Source: Crossaster papposus (taxonomy: Eukaryota; Echinodermata; Asteroidea; Velatida; Solasteridae). From it: a stretch of DNA of 64,000 bases. The notes beneath the pieces were generated by a model, which worked only from the letters and a program-made list of their open reading frames with translations, was not told where the DNA came from and made no database searches. The stretch covers positions 806,001-870,000 of the forward strand of contig JBAIAA010000594.1 of the NCBI GenBank assembly GCA_037893245.1, given 5' to 3'. A program made the position numbers and the translations under genes. Below are positions 19,056-29,591 of this stretch, piece after piece (position 1 is the stretch's first letter; every line of letters begins with the position of its first letter).

Positions 19056-20120
19056 CTTTATTCGTTTTCAGTTTTGTACACAACCTATGACAATCGCTAG
19101 CGAATTCTATGCGAGCACTCTGATTGGTTCAGATTCCAGAGGGGATAAAAAAGGATGAGCAGCTTTATAGAGCATGTATTCTACGCTGCTTCGCGTATTG
19201 TAATGGTACCCGGTACCACTGATCTCTACAAACTGGATAGGTCGAGCGTACATTGATAGGACTAGCGAGCCGTGAAGTGTTGCCTTCGTATCGTGCATGC
19301 GTACCGTATACCGTACCGTAGACCGTCGAAAGTGACACAGTGGCAGTACCCCACGAACAAACCAATTAATGTGCCAATTGAATTTTCATGAAGCACACTG
19401 ACATTTTCTCTGTTTAATTTTATCATAAACCTGGCACTTTTTTATTGTCTGAATGTAAAATTAAATCAACAATTTCGAAAAATGTCGTTTTTCCTTTCCC
19501 TATGGTTTGTGCATAAAGTTATGATGTGGAATTATCCTCCCCCCCCAAAAAAAAAAAAAAATAATAATAATAAATAAAAAAGTAAAAATCTTGAAAATAC
19601 TTGTCCGACATTTCCCATAGACTTTGCACTGCATTGCATCTTCTTACACGAATGTCTTGTATCTTTTCCCAAAAATAGGTCTATTTAGCATTCAAACTTG
19701 GCGTAAACATGTAATTCTTGGGTGTTATAGTTATGTTTAACTTAATCTTCCTCATCAAACTGGATTGTTTTTGTGATATTAACTTCGTTTCCTGCGATAT
19801 TATATTCGTTTTCTCGGTCGTGCGCTAATACTAGCACGAACGTGTGTACGCCGGCAGTGTTTTTAAACCACCTTCACAGATCTCGTACAACACATGCGGT
19901 TAAAAGAGGTGTTTAGATACTATTCTTTTTTACGTAGATCATTTTCATTACTTCAAGGGTTCCCAAAGTATTGAGAAGAACTCCCCATGTAACGGAATGG
20001 ATGAGTCAACATTTGCATAGCAGCGCGCCATTGGATCTCACCGCAGAAATACATTGCATATGTATTGCGCTGCACGCATCTATATAATAATACGCTACTC
20101 TCTGTCTGTCTGTGTGTCTG
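19056..20120. other. Non-coding stretch before the 144-bp array
   Basis: Mixed sequence with an A-run and AAT triplets at about 19546-19575 and a (TGTC)n stretch at 20102-20120 leading straight into the array. Frames on the minus strand (19107-19365) have no recognised motif. No gene is called. Confidence 0.4.
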
Positions 20121-21415
20121 TCTGTGCGCGCTTTTTCGTCCCCTTCCCGGGGTCGTGCGGCGTTCGAACTCGGTGGGTGGGTCCGGCTCGGTCCCCGCGA
20201 GAACCAGTTTGCATTCGCTGGGGCGTGCGAGGTCAAAGGTCATCTAGGGGTCACCTTTTTGAATCTGTGCGCGCTTTTTCGTCCCCTTCCCGGGGTCGTG
20301 CGGCGTTCAAACTCGGTGGGTGGGTCCGGCTCGGTCCCCGCGAGAACCAGTTTGCATTCGCTAGGGCGTACGAGGTCAAAGGTCATCTAGGGGTCACCTT
20401 TTTGAAGTCTGTGCGCGCTTTTTCGTCCCCTTCCCGGGGTCGTGCGGCGTTCAAACTCGGTGGGTGGGTCCGGCTCGGTCCCCGCAAGAACCAGTTTGCA
20501 TTCGCTAGGGCGTACGAGGTCAAAGGTCATCTAGGGGTCACCTTTTTGAAGTCTGTGCGCGCTTTTTCGTCCCCTTCCCGGGGTCGTGCGGCGTTCAAAC
20601 TCGGTGGGTGGGTCCGGCTCGGTCCCCGCAAGAACCAGTTTGCATTCGCTAGAGCGTACGAGGTCAAAGGTCATCTAGGGGTCACCTTTTTGAAGTCTGT
20701 GCGCGCTTTTTCGTCCCCTTCCCGGGGTCGTGCGGCGTTCAAACTCGGTGGGTGGGTCCGGCTCGGTCCCCGCAAGAACCAGTTTGCATTCGCTAGAGCG
20801 TACGAGGTCAAAGGTCATCTAGGGGTCACCTTTTTGAAGTCTGTGCGCGCTTTTTCGTCCCCTTCCCGGGGTCGTGCGGCGTTCAAACTCGGTGGGTTGG
20901 TCCGGCTCGGTCCCCGCAAGAACCAGTTTGCATTCGCTAGAGCGTACGAGGTCAAAGGTCATCTAGGGGTCACCTTTTTGAAGTCTGTGCGCGCTTTTTC
21001 GTCCCCTTCCCGGGGTCGTGCGGCGTTCAAACTCAGTGGGTGGGTCCGGCTCGGTCCCCGCAAGAACCAGTTTGCATTCGCTAGGGCGTACGAGGTCAAA
21101 GGTCATCTAGGGGTCACCTTTTTGAAGTCTGTGCGCGCTTTTTCGTCCCCTTCCCGGGGTCGTGCGGCGTTCAAACTCGGTGGGTTGGTCCGGCTCGGTC
21201 CCCGCAAGAACCAGTTTGCATTCGCTAGAGCGTACGAGGTCAAAGGTCATCTAGGGGTCACCTTTTTGAAGTCTGTGCGCGCTTTTTCGTCCCCTTCCCG
21301 GGGTCGTGCGGCGTTCAAACTCAGTGGGTGGGTCCGGCTCGGTCCCCGCAAGAACCAGTTTGCATTCGCTAGGGCGTACGAGGTCAAAGGTCATCTAGGG
21401 GTCACCTTTTTGAAG
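20121..21415 (+). repeat. 144-bp tandem array, nine copies, each with DR1 and DR5 sites
   Basis: Units begin TCTGTGCGCGC at 20121 (143 bp long), then at 20264, 20408, 20552, 20696, 20840, 20984, 21128 and 21272 (144 bp each). Every unit has AGGTCAAAGGTCA, a perfect direct repeat with one-base spacing, and this continues as AGGTCATCTAGGGGTCA, a direct repeat with five-base spacing. These are the DR1 and DR5 layouts bound by RXR/HNF4-type and RAR-type nuclear receptors. Because 144 is a multiple of three, a 523-codon frame runs through the array by chance. Units 6-7 and 8-9 share the same variant pair, indicating a recent 288-bp duplication. Confidence 0.95.
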
Positions 21416-21548
21416 TTGGTCGGATCGTGCTTAAACTCGGTCAACATGTATCCACAATCCCCATCCATCCAGGGAAGTAGCTACAAACCCGAGAACCGAC
21501 AAACCCCGGGTGACCGCCTAGTATATATGAATAACAGTCGAGAACGTA

Positions 21549-21672
21549 TTGATCAAGTCGTTAGATCTGTCGCCACTCGGCACGTTACTAGTCTTAAACC
21601 AGCCGTGCCGATGAATTTCGACTGAAATTCACGGATTAAACACGACTATCTAACGACTTGTCATCAAGTCTA
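21549..21672 (+). mobile_element. TAGACTTG-type MITE, second copy
   Basis: The sequence from CACTCGGCACGTTACTAGTC through CATCAAGTCTA matches the right three quarters of the copy at 39022-39168. The left end is altered: TTGATCAAGTCGTTAGAT replaces the TAGACTTGGTGCCAAGTCG form. It directly follows the 144-bp array by about 130 bp. Confidence 0.7.
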
Positions 21673-22159
21673 GGGGCTTGGGGCTAGGCGCGGCTCGGGC
21701 TTGGATTGGGCTTGGTGTACGTATGACGCGTAATTATGAACGTTCCCGGATGTCCGCCCTGAACTACAGTAAGCAGGGATTTTTCGCTAACGAGTAAAAT
21801 TAACGGTAAGCAGAGCCAAGAAATTGGGCCCTGATGAGTGGCCCTGATCCTATAGTTTCCAATCTCATTTCTCCACACTTTCGTCGTTCCAGTATTTTCT
21901 AATCAGAAGTTGACTCGTTATAATCAAACCAGGTTGACCTAAATTACATCCTAAGTTATCCTTATCCTGTGTGGCTGTGCCTGTGCGTACCGGTACTCGG
22001 TAAGTATATAATTTCTGGTAATTTATTAATATCAATGGAGTTGGAGACTTTTATAACTGCTGGATTGAACATGGATTGTAACTGACTGTGCCCATTTTGA
22101 GTATACATGTATGTACAAATGTATACGTACACGTACATTGTACGTTTGTACTGTACATA
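21673..22159. other. Non-coding stretch with a solo Harbinger-type end
   Basis: No gene is evident. Around 21800-21833 GTAAGCAGAGCC followed by AAGAAATTGGGCCC resembles the right terminus of the Harbinger family seen at 3566-6638, but the partner end was not found. Confidence 0.4.
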
Positions 22160-22178
22160 AACTATACGGTGTCAGGTC

Positions 22179-22432
22179 AACTCGCCCCCTGACCGACTCG
22201 CCCCCTGACCGACTCGCCCCTGACCGACTCGCCCCTGACCGACTCGCCCCCTGGCCGACTCGCCCCCTGGCCGACTCGCCCCCTGGCCGACTCGCCCCCT
22301 GGCCGACTCGCCCCCTGGCCGACTCGCCCCCTGGCCGACTCGCCCCCTGGCCGACTCGCCCCCTGGCCGACTCGCCCCCTGGCCGACTCGCCCCCTGGCC
22401 GACTCGCCCCCTGGCCGACTCGCCCCCTGGAT
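22179..22432 (+). repeat. 16-bp minisatellite, left arm of foldback, 16 units
   Basis: The unit is GACTCGCCCCCTGGCC. The outermost four units have GACC in place of GGCC and two of them are 15 bp long. Inner units are near-identical, which suggests recent homogenisation. Open frames on both strands (22032-22448 and 22111-22434) reflect the 48-bp (three-unit) reading cycle and are not genes. Confidence 0.95.
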
Positions 22433-22945
22433 AATCGTGAGTGCTCATCCCGTTTGTGTGTAGTTTGAGTTACTTACATGTGTTTTTAATTCTATAAATT
22501 GTATCATTTGCCCTCGTAGAACAACTGAAAAGACGATGTGGGTAAACTTTTCCCTTGATTAATTCTCTTGCATAATCTCGATTATTTTTATCTGAGTTTT
22601 AGAAAATACCTTTTGATGTTCGATCGTTTCAATTCACAAATCGATTTCGGTGGTGGAAATTAATGACAAAGCAGTAGGCCTAAATCCTCGAAGCCAAAAA
22701 AGTTAAACTCATAACTATTTATTTATACATATATATATATATTTGGGGGGTTTTTTTGGGGGGAATAATCATGTTTGAGGGTTTTTTCGGAGCGCGGGGG
22801 GACAAGATGATCGCATATTAAATTTGATGCGATTTCGTTTACTGCTTTCCAACCCAATAGGGCTTTTCAAGGAAGCTATAGGGAATCTGTCATTCACTCC
22901 ATCATTATTTGTTAGGAAAACCAACGCTATAATGAGGGATTGAGT

Positions 22946-23155
22946 GAACTGGGTGTTACGACGCCCAGCTCCACAAAACTGTCGGCTCCCTTTGATCAGT
23001 CCGCCAAACGGGGTGAAAGATGGTGAATCGCTCCATTATTACTTACGCTATTAAAAATGAAGAATTGAACTGCAGGTGTTACCACGCGCAGCTCCACAAA
23101 ACTCCCTCTGATCAGTCCGTCAAACGGAGTGAAAGATGGTGAACAACCCAGATCA
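22946..23155 (+). repeat. Diverged direct duplication inside the foldback
   Basis: Two copies about 124 bp apart share GTGTTAC, GCCCAGCTCCACAAAACT / GCGCAGCTCCACAAAACT, TGATCAGTCCG, CAAACGG and GTGAAAGATGGTGAA. The copies differ by substitutions and a short deletion. No coding frame spans them. Confidence 0.75.
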
Positions 23156-23984
23156 AAGAGCTGACAGTAAATACAATAAAGTCGCTAATTTGACCAATGA
23201 GGTTGCTACTTTTGGAGAAGGGGGCTGCATGTTCGTTTTTTGATATTTTGTATGTCTGATGGTGTTAAATTAGATTTTCACATTTTATACATGTTGGTTT
23301 CTAAGACGTTTGGTATGTCGTGACGTTTAGGTATGTCGTGTTAGACCTGAGAATATTCAGAACATAAAAAGCACAAACTTTTTAAAGACACATCCATAGA
23401 CCGTTTTTATGCATGCTTTAGGGTGGGTTTTCGCGGGGAACGCGAAGGATGCGAATGCCGAAAAAATGGCAAAGTCCAACATTAGTATTTTAGGTTCCAA
23501 ACGTTCGCCAAACATGCGCGGGGGTTCGGAATCGTCATCAATTGTTCGCGGGAGTCCAGTCCAGTCCCTCACAGTTTACTAGTTTTGTAGATTTCTCCTT
23601 AATTATAATATTTGATTCATTTCTTTGTAGGCCTGATGTAAATAAATTGTACATAACTTTACTTGAGGAAGAATATTAGAAAATTGTCAGTTTCCGTTGA
23701 TTTCTTGGAAGTCGCATTCTTGCAGCCTATTTTTGGTTGTTATTGAAATATGTAAAACAAATTATTCTTGTGCATGGAATACTTCAAGAAGAAAACATAG
23801 GCCTATTAAATAAACGTATTTGCACATGTACGTAGGTCTAAAAAGTAAACACAAATAACACCTGGGGCCTAAACACACACACAAATTCAGTTTTCTGAGT
23901 TAGCTTGAGAAGTTAGCTTGAGAATGACGAATTTTATGGTAACGAATATATGTACATTGTACAAGGTCTATAAATCAAACGAGA

Positions 23985-24128
23985 GGGGCGAGTCGGCCAG
24001 GGGGCGAGTCGGCCAGGGGGCGAGTCGGCCAGGGGGCGAGTCGGCCAGGGGGCGAGTCGGCCAGGGGGCGAGTCGGTCAGGGGGCGAGTCGGTCAGGGGG
24101 CGAGTCGGTCAGGGGGCGAGTTGACCTA
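23985..24128 (-). repeat. 16-bp minisatellite, right arm of foldback, 9 units
   Basis: This is the same unit as the left arm on the opposite strand. The three units nearest the outer end have the GACC-type variant (read on the minus strand), mirroring the order of variants in the left arm, so both arms share outer and inner unit types. Confidence 0.95.
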
Positions 24129-24141
24129 CAATCAACTATAC

Positions 24142-24725
24142 ATGTACATGGTTAAAGTGTTATTTAGAAAGGCCATAATTATTGTACTAGTGATTAAGTG
24201 TAATGTGCTAAACACCCAATATGTACCTTTGTGTTTACCTTATTGTTTAGTGTTCAAACCATAATAGCTAGGCCCATGAACATGTAGATCACATGTCATA
24301 TTCCTCTTAATTCTCTATTAAAATGTAATTAGAACACAAGACTCGCATATGTCTGCTAGTGCCAAGTATTTATTTCCTTCACTGTTTTATTTCTTTATTT
24401 AGAACCACTGGAAATCTGTAAATCCTCACCTTCCACCGGGTTAAACAGAACAGGGTTGAATATCTGGCATAACTGGTTCACTTTCATTCAACCGGATAGA
24501 TGTTAAATAAACATTCTACTTGGTTTAAACCGGTCTATACTCCCTCATGTTTTTTTCAAATGGCAATGTAAAAGTAAAACCAGATAAAATAAAAGTGATG
24601 ACAGATTGAAGAGGATGTGCAGTTTGTAAGGGTGTGATTTTGCACTTCTTTCAAATTTACATCTAGAGCTCTGGTTGTTGTCGATCCCTATTAATAAATA
24701 CATGAACACATTCTTCTTCTTTTTC
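24142..24725. other. Upstream region of the TRIM-NHL gene
   Basis: AT-rich DNA without repeats. A polypyrimidine tract TTCTTCTTCTTTTTCCCAG ends at 24729, ten bases before the TRIM start codon. This implies a 5' UTR intron, with the promoter and first exon further upstream and not identified. Confidence 0.4.
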
Positions 24726-24739
24726 CCAGACAAAACGAA

Positions 24740-26039
24740 ATGGCAACCGGACCTGCAGTAGGTTCAGCTCTAGAAACGATCTGCAGACATCATCTTGAGT
24801 GCTGTAGTATATGCCAAGAGAAATATCAACAGCCAAAGATATTAGAATGCCTGCACAACTTCTGTGAGCAATGTCTGCTGAATTACTACAGCACGAAGCA
24901 CCAGGGCTGTACAAAGATTCCTTGCCCCGTGTGTCGACAGGAGACGAAACTTCCAAAGGCAGGGGTGAAGGGTCTGAAAACCAACTTTTATCTAATCGGT
25001 TTGGTAGAGGAGATTGAACTTCAGGAGAAGGTAGTGAGCTTGGGTGATGCTGGTATTTTGTGTGGTATTTGTGAGGAAGCCAATGAAGCAACACATAGAT
25101 GTCTGGATTGCGAGCATAATTTGTGCTCGGCCTGTAGCAAAATGCATCTTCGATTCCCAGTAATGTCAAACCACAAGGTGACTCCACTAAAGGACATTCG
25201 TGAGGGAAAGGTTACACTAACAAAAAAACATCTAAAACAACATCCAAAATGTCTGATCCATGAGGGCGAAACGACACGGTTCTTTTGTACCACGTGTGAA
25301 GTGCTCATCTGCCGAGATTGTACCGTCCTCGACCACCGTATGCCAGAACACGTGTATATTGACAGAAATCTAGCCACATCAACATACAAGGAGTCGTTGG
25401 GTGAACTGTATTCTCCACTTGAAAACGCCATAAAAGAACTGCAGAAATCACAAGAGAAGGTCTCAAGAATGAAAGAAGATTTGAGTGTCGCAGCCAAGGG
25501 GGTCACGACTGAAGTGCAAAACAGAGCAGCTAAGATACGAGCAGAAGTAACGGCTCAGGAAAATCGCATCCTTGACGACATCAAAAACATCCAAACGGAT
25601 CGTGAGCAGAAACTGGAAGAATGTGAGAAAACCGCAGGCTTGGCTGTGGAGAGGTTTCAGTTTTCACTAGATACGGCTAGAGAGGTAACAAGGACTGCAA
25701 CGGATAGTGACTTCCTGTCACTTTATCCTACAATCAGCAAAGACTTGAAACTGTTGGCCAGTCAGGCTATTCCTAGAGTTGATGACAAGCTGGCATTTCT
25801 GAAGTTCAAGCAGAGTAAGGGGATTGGTGACATCAATCTGGGTGAGGTGGTGACGGAAGGCAAGTGGGAGCTGTGTGGGGAGTTTGGTGAACTGGGAAGC
25901 GGTCCAGGAGAGTTCAATTGGGCTTGGGGTATTGCTGCTAGTCAACCTGATGAGATTGCAGTGACTGACTGCAACAACAAACGAGTTGTGATCTGCAGCA
26001 TCGATGGCTACCAGAAAAGCACAATCCCGATGCAAGGAT
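24740..26039 (+). CDS. TRIM-NHL E3 ligase, exon with RING, B-boxes and coiled coil
   Basis: The start ATG is in strong context (ACGAAATGG) ten bases after an acceptor. Residues 22-65 form a C3HC4 RING (CSIC, CLHNFCEQC, CPVC). B-box 1 spans about 108-147 (CGIC, CLDC, LCSAC, HLRF) and B-box 2 about 170-205 (CLIH, FFCTTC, ICRDC, HRMPEH). A coiled coil follows to about 325. The first NHL blade starts near 380 (GEFGELGSGPGEFNWAWGIA). There is no filamin domain. RING TRIM proteins transfer ubiquitin; NHL propellers bind RNA or protein. The exon ends at donor GAT/GTAAGT and joins in phase 1 to 29592, giving 639 residues in total. TRIM-NHL genes are strongly expanded in invertebrate deuterostomes, so no orthologue name is given. 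Confidence 0.92.
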
Positions 26040-26224
26040 GTAAGTTAAAATTACATGCCATCTGCTAAATTATGCACTTGAACAATTTGCCTTTGGTCTT
26101 CACTAATATTTTTGAACAAATAAGGTCAAACAAGTAAATAAAACTCCATTGAAACTGTAAATTTGTAACAGAATAACATCTATTGAATAAGTTGGTATTC
26201 AAGACATGGGAATGTTTTTCAACC

Positions 26225-26314
26225 TTAACCCTAACTCCCTACACAACAAAGGAAGTTGGAGGATTTTGAAGGAATTGTATTGTTCAATAACAATGGTGAG
26301 GGAGTTAGGGTTAA
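26225..26314. mobile_element. 90-bp palindromic MITE, copy A
   Basis: The ends are TTAACCCTAACTCCCT and AGGGAGTTAGGGTTAA, with a conserved middle (GGAAGTTGGAGGATTTTG, TATTGTTCAATAACAATGG). A near-identical copy lies at 27605-27694. Both begin and end in TTAA, the kind of target used by piggyBac-like elements. It sits in the TRIM intron. Confidence 0.85.
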
Positions 26315-26860
26315 TGTACAATGTAAATTCCATTAAAACAAAATGTCAAAATTAAACAAACCCAAAAATTGCTTTATTCCTGAAGCTCTTTGCAAAAGAT
26401 GGGAAGTCCAAGACAAATACATATAATAGTTACAGAGAAAAAAACAGTAATAGTAATACTTTGGATTTGATGAAAGAAATATTTTTGTGTAAACATGGGT
26501 ATACGCGGGTTTACACTCCAAAACCTGTATTTACCGAGTAAACAGACTTTGTTTAGCTAACAGTTAACATGTTTGGCAGCTGAACACCTGTGTCCAATAA
26601 ACATCATTATAACACACCTCTTGATAGTTCTGTATTCTGGTTGGGTGAAACACGGTCATGTGGGGTATAGGCTAGTGCATGAGATTTGCGCCACCGTGAA
26701 TTTGCGGGAAATAGTTCCCGAAGCGGGCAATAGACTTAAAATGTTTGACTGGTTACAGCGCCCTCAAGAGGTTTGCCAGGCTCATCTTAATATTCAAAAA
26801 TGGCGGCGTCTGGATCGGATCACGATTATTTCACATATGGACTGTCCTGATTCGGTCACA

Positions 26861-26944
26861 AGAGCACGTCTATCCACCCTCGGCCCTGTGAGAGACCAGA
26901 AGGGGGACCTATTTCCCTCTTCTCAAGGGCAATAGACGTGCTCT
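26861..26944. mobile_element. 84-bp MITE with AGAGCACGTCTAT ends
   Basis: The 13-bp ends AGAGCACGTCTAT and ATAGACGTGCTCT are perfect complements. The middle also has complementary segments (CCCTCGGCCCT, GAAGGGGGACC). It lies in the TRIM intron and no second copy is present in the window. Confidence 0.7.
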
Positions 26945-27604
26945 ATTAACCTCCTTGCCTGTCTATATGTGTATAATGTTCAATGACTAAACATTATCAA
27001 TCCACATGTTTAGCATGTTTACAAATTGATAGCAATAAAGTGTTTAGAAAAGTGCATGCTTACTCGCTAAACATTTTGCAGTGTATTTTGATCACTCGTT
27101 GGCATATCGCCTATTATTCACAAAGAAAGATAAATCACAGTAAAGCATAACAAGATCATGCAAAATGAATTATAAGACGCAGTCATTTCTCAAGCATGTA
27201 GACTTAACCTTAACCCTAACCCTAACCCCCTAACCCCCTAACCCCCTAGGCCTTACTTTGGGCTAAAGAACTGAGTACTAAAGAATACTACTTACATGCA
27301 GTATTTTGTAGCACTGGGTCTCTCTGTAACTGATAATTGGGTGTGTACTGACAGAGTACACATACTACTAAATACTAATAGTGGTAATACAGGTCAGTTA
27401 CTGGATACTATATACTAATAGGGTGTAGTATTTTTTAGTATTTGGTACTTCAACCCCACTATTTGTATTTGGCTTTTTCGCTTTCAGCGAAAAAGCCTTT
27501 GTGTTTCTTCTGTTTGTTTGGGGTTTTTCTTCTTCTTCTTCTTGTTCTTCGGCCATACATCGCATAGACTTTGTACACGTTCCTTCTGGAGATCACTTTT
27601 GTCA

Positions 27605-27694
27605 TTAACCCTAACTCCCTACACAACAAAGGAAGTTGGAGGATTTTGGAGGAATTGTATTGTTCAATAACAATGGTGAGGGAGTTAGGGTTAA
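27605..27694. mobile_element. 90-bp palindromic MITE, copy B
   Basis: This differs from the copy at 26225-26314 at about one position. Its right-hand TTAA is also the first four bases of the next element at 27691, so the two elements abut over a shared TTAA. Confidence 0.85.
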
Positions 27695-28076
27695 AGGTAG
27701 TATACACCATTTGCAGATATCGAAAATATTTACTACTGAATTATTAAGAAATACCTTACTCAATTGAAAGTAAATAATGATTCTAGGCATTCAGCAAAAG
27801 GATTGGGCTAGATATCCTGTAATTATTCAAACAAATTGAATTTTATAAAGAAAAATCACTCTCGCCAAACGGCGAGAGCGAAAAAACAAAGATAACATAA
27901 GAATAACTGCTCGACCCCGGTTGAAAACAAACGCTGTTTTTCGTGCTTTTCTTGGCATCCATGATTGTAAAACTTCGGAAAAGTCAGTTAAACGATATTT
28001 ACTATGAAATACAACCCCCCAAATCTACCCATTCATGATAATTCAAGCCATTACCAATGGTGTAGACTACCTTTAA
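27691..28076. mobile_element. TTAAAGGTAGT MITE, copy A
   Basis: The ends are TTAAAGGTAGTATACACCAT and ATGGTGTAGACTACCTTTAA. The interior includes a CTCGCCAAACGGCGAGAG hairpin and ACCCCGGTTGAAAACAAACG. The copy at 59026-59412 has the same contents in opposite orientation. No gene is present, and the TTAA ends suggest a piggyBac-like target. Confidence 0.85.
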
Positions 28077-29236
28077 ACAGACTTCAATTTCATTGAAACT
28101 TTGCACATACTCGGAACTCATACTGGACTAGTGCCTAAAACTCGGATGTCATGATGACGTCATCACGTGACATGTTACGTCATCTTAAAGGTGCAATATA
28201 TTTAATCTTTGAAAATCAATACAAAATCAACCACGAAAGACCGGGACTTGAAGTTTGTGGGGACTAATAGAATAACGAAGGATCTTGAATTTATCTCGTG
28301 TGCGTAAAATCACGTGACCCTTGCTTCCGGTCGAAACCGGAAGTGCCTTATAATTTGAAAGTGGAAAATGATGCGAACTTACTTTCAACGGTGTTAGTCT
28401 CTGGCTATAGTGCTTTTCAAAAAAATACCGGTGACGTCATAACATGTTACAGCGCCCTCTAGCGGCAGGTTGAAAACTGTTAAAAATGAATAACCAGTTT
28501 ATGTGTGTGGCGAAGTTTGCTCAAATCACTTTATAACTTGTGTATATAATCGGCTTCATGTTAGGAACAAGTTGGCAAAAAGGAACAAATATGACGTCAC
28601 TAGACCGGAAGTTACAATGAAAAGACCTTTAAACATTAAATAATTGCTGAAAAATCAACTGCGATAGATATAATTCATTTTTGTGCTTTAAATAGACAAG
28701 TTCAGACAGCTCTCGAGTTTTCTGTTAATGGCGTCACGATGACGTCATCAGGTTTTAGATTACAAGCAACCAATGATTTATAGATTTAATCTTCGAAAAT
28801 TAATGTAAAATCAACTGTGAAAGATCAAATTTTGATTTTTACGGTAATTGATAGAATAATCCAGGCTCTTCATATTTCGTATAACATGCAAAATGATTTG
28901 ACCCTTCCTTCCTGCCCAAACCGGATATGCCTGAAAATCATACGCTAGAGATATCAAATATAATCGTATACAATGAAAAATAAATGAAAAGAATCATAAA
29001 TGTGATGAACAATGACCAAAAAAAATGCGAAAAAGCCATATGCTCTGTTCATAGAACAGACATATTTCTAGTTTTTAGCATTGGGTTTTTTATTTCAAGG
29101 CTGGACTACTGCATTTGTTTGCCAGGTAAGTAATAAACTTATGAATAATAAAACTATAGCTTATATGATATAAATACAGCATATTGTTATTTATATTATT
29201 TTGGATATGGTGATAAAATTGGCCAATCCGAACCGC

Positions 29237-29331
29237 ACATGTACTACATATTACTATATACACTATTTGGGGTGAAGCACTATTTGGTACTTCCCCCCAA
29301 ACAGTGTACATAACAATATGTAGTACATGTA
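29237..29331. repeat. Palindrome followed by a partial third copy
   Basis: The left arm CATGTACTACATATTACTAT with ACACTATTTGGGG is complemented by CCCCAAACAGTGTACAT and ATATGTAGTACATG. A further direct copy (TACTACATATTACTATGTAC) follows at about 29330-29360. It lies inside the larger intron element. Confidence 0.7.
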
Positions 29332-29591
29332 CTACATATTACTATGTACACTGTTTCGGGTGAAGTACCAAATACTAACAATTACTACAGGCATTGCACA
29401 CAAGTAGGTGAGAGTACTGCATACTACTTTTTACTACTGTTTAGTCGCATTAGTTTAGGGTTAGGGTTAATAATATATTCATTGACATGCATTTTTCTAC
29501 TGCAGTTTTCACTCTTTCAATAATGTCTGTATTGAAAGGATTGTGCAATAACTGCATAATGTCGTTTGTTTTGACATCATGACTCCTACAG

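Larger units (their letters stand above)
22168..24133. mobile_element. TU-like foldback element with minisatellite arms
   Basis: Both ends have AGGTCAACTCGCCCCCTGAC in inverted orientation, each running inward into a 16-bp minisatellite (16 units at the left, 9 at the right). The element is flanked by the 8-bp direct repeat AACTATAC (22160-22167 and 24134-24141). The interior of about 1.55 kb has no transposase. Sea urchin TU elements are described as foldbacks with outer arms made of about 15-bp tandem repeats and 8-bp target duplications. This copy has the same plan, including two 15-bp unit variants. Confidence 0.8.
27205..29475. mobile_element. Composite element with telomere-like ends in TRIM intron
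   Basis: The left edge is CTTAACCTTAACCCTAACCC plus CCTAACCCCCTAACC. The right edge is TTTAGGGTTAGGGTTAATAA. Inside each edge there are further complementary stretches (GTACTAAAGAATACTACTT...GCAGTA at the left, TACTGCATACTACTTTTTAC at the right). The inside holds a perfect 27-bp palindrome built on GCTTTTTCGC near 27470 and a diverged tandem duplication (about 28085-28620 and 28650-29000, both with GATGACGTCATCA, TTAATCTT.GAAAAT and AAACCGGA). Two smaller TTAA elements are inserted. No coding capacity is recognised and the boundaries are approximate. Confidence 0.45.

Noticed and set aside
20054-21625. 523-codon frame through the 144-bp array
   Set aside because: 144 is a multiple of three, so an open frame in one unit stays open in all. 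It starts in unrelated sequence and ends in a MITE, and other frames are open as well.
22032-22448. Repetitive 138-codon and 107-codon frames in the foldback arm
   Set aside because: Produced by the GC-rich 16-bp minisatellite read in three phases on both strands.
24663-25506. Antisense frames across the TRIM exon
   Set aside because: No domain, and the plus strand has RING and B-box residues throughout.
26225-29475. True chromosome-end telomere repeat
   Set aside because: The TTAACCC words are few, imperfect (CCCCCTAACC) and occur at element edges within an intron.
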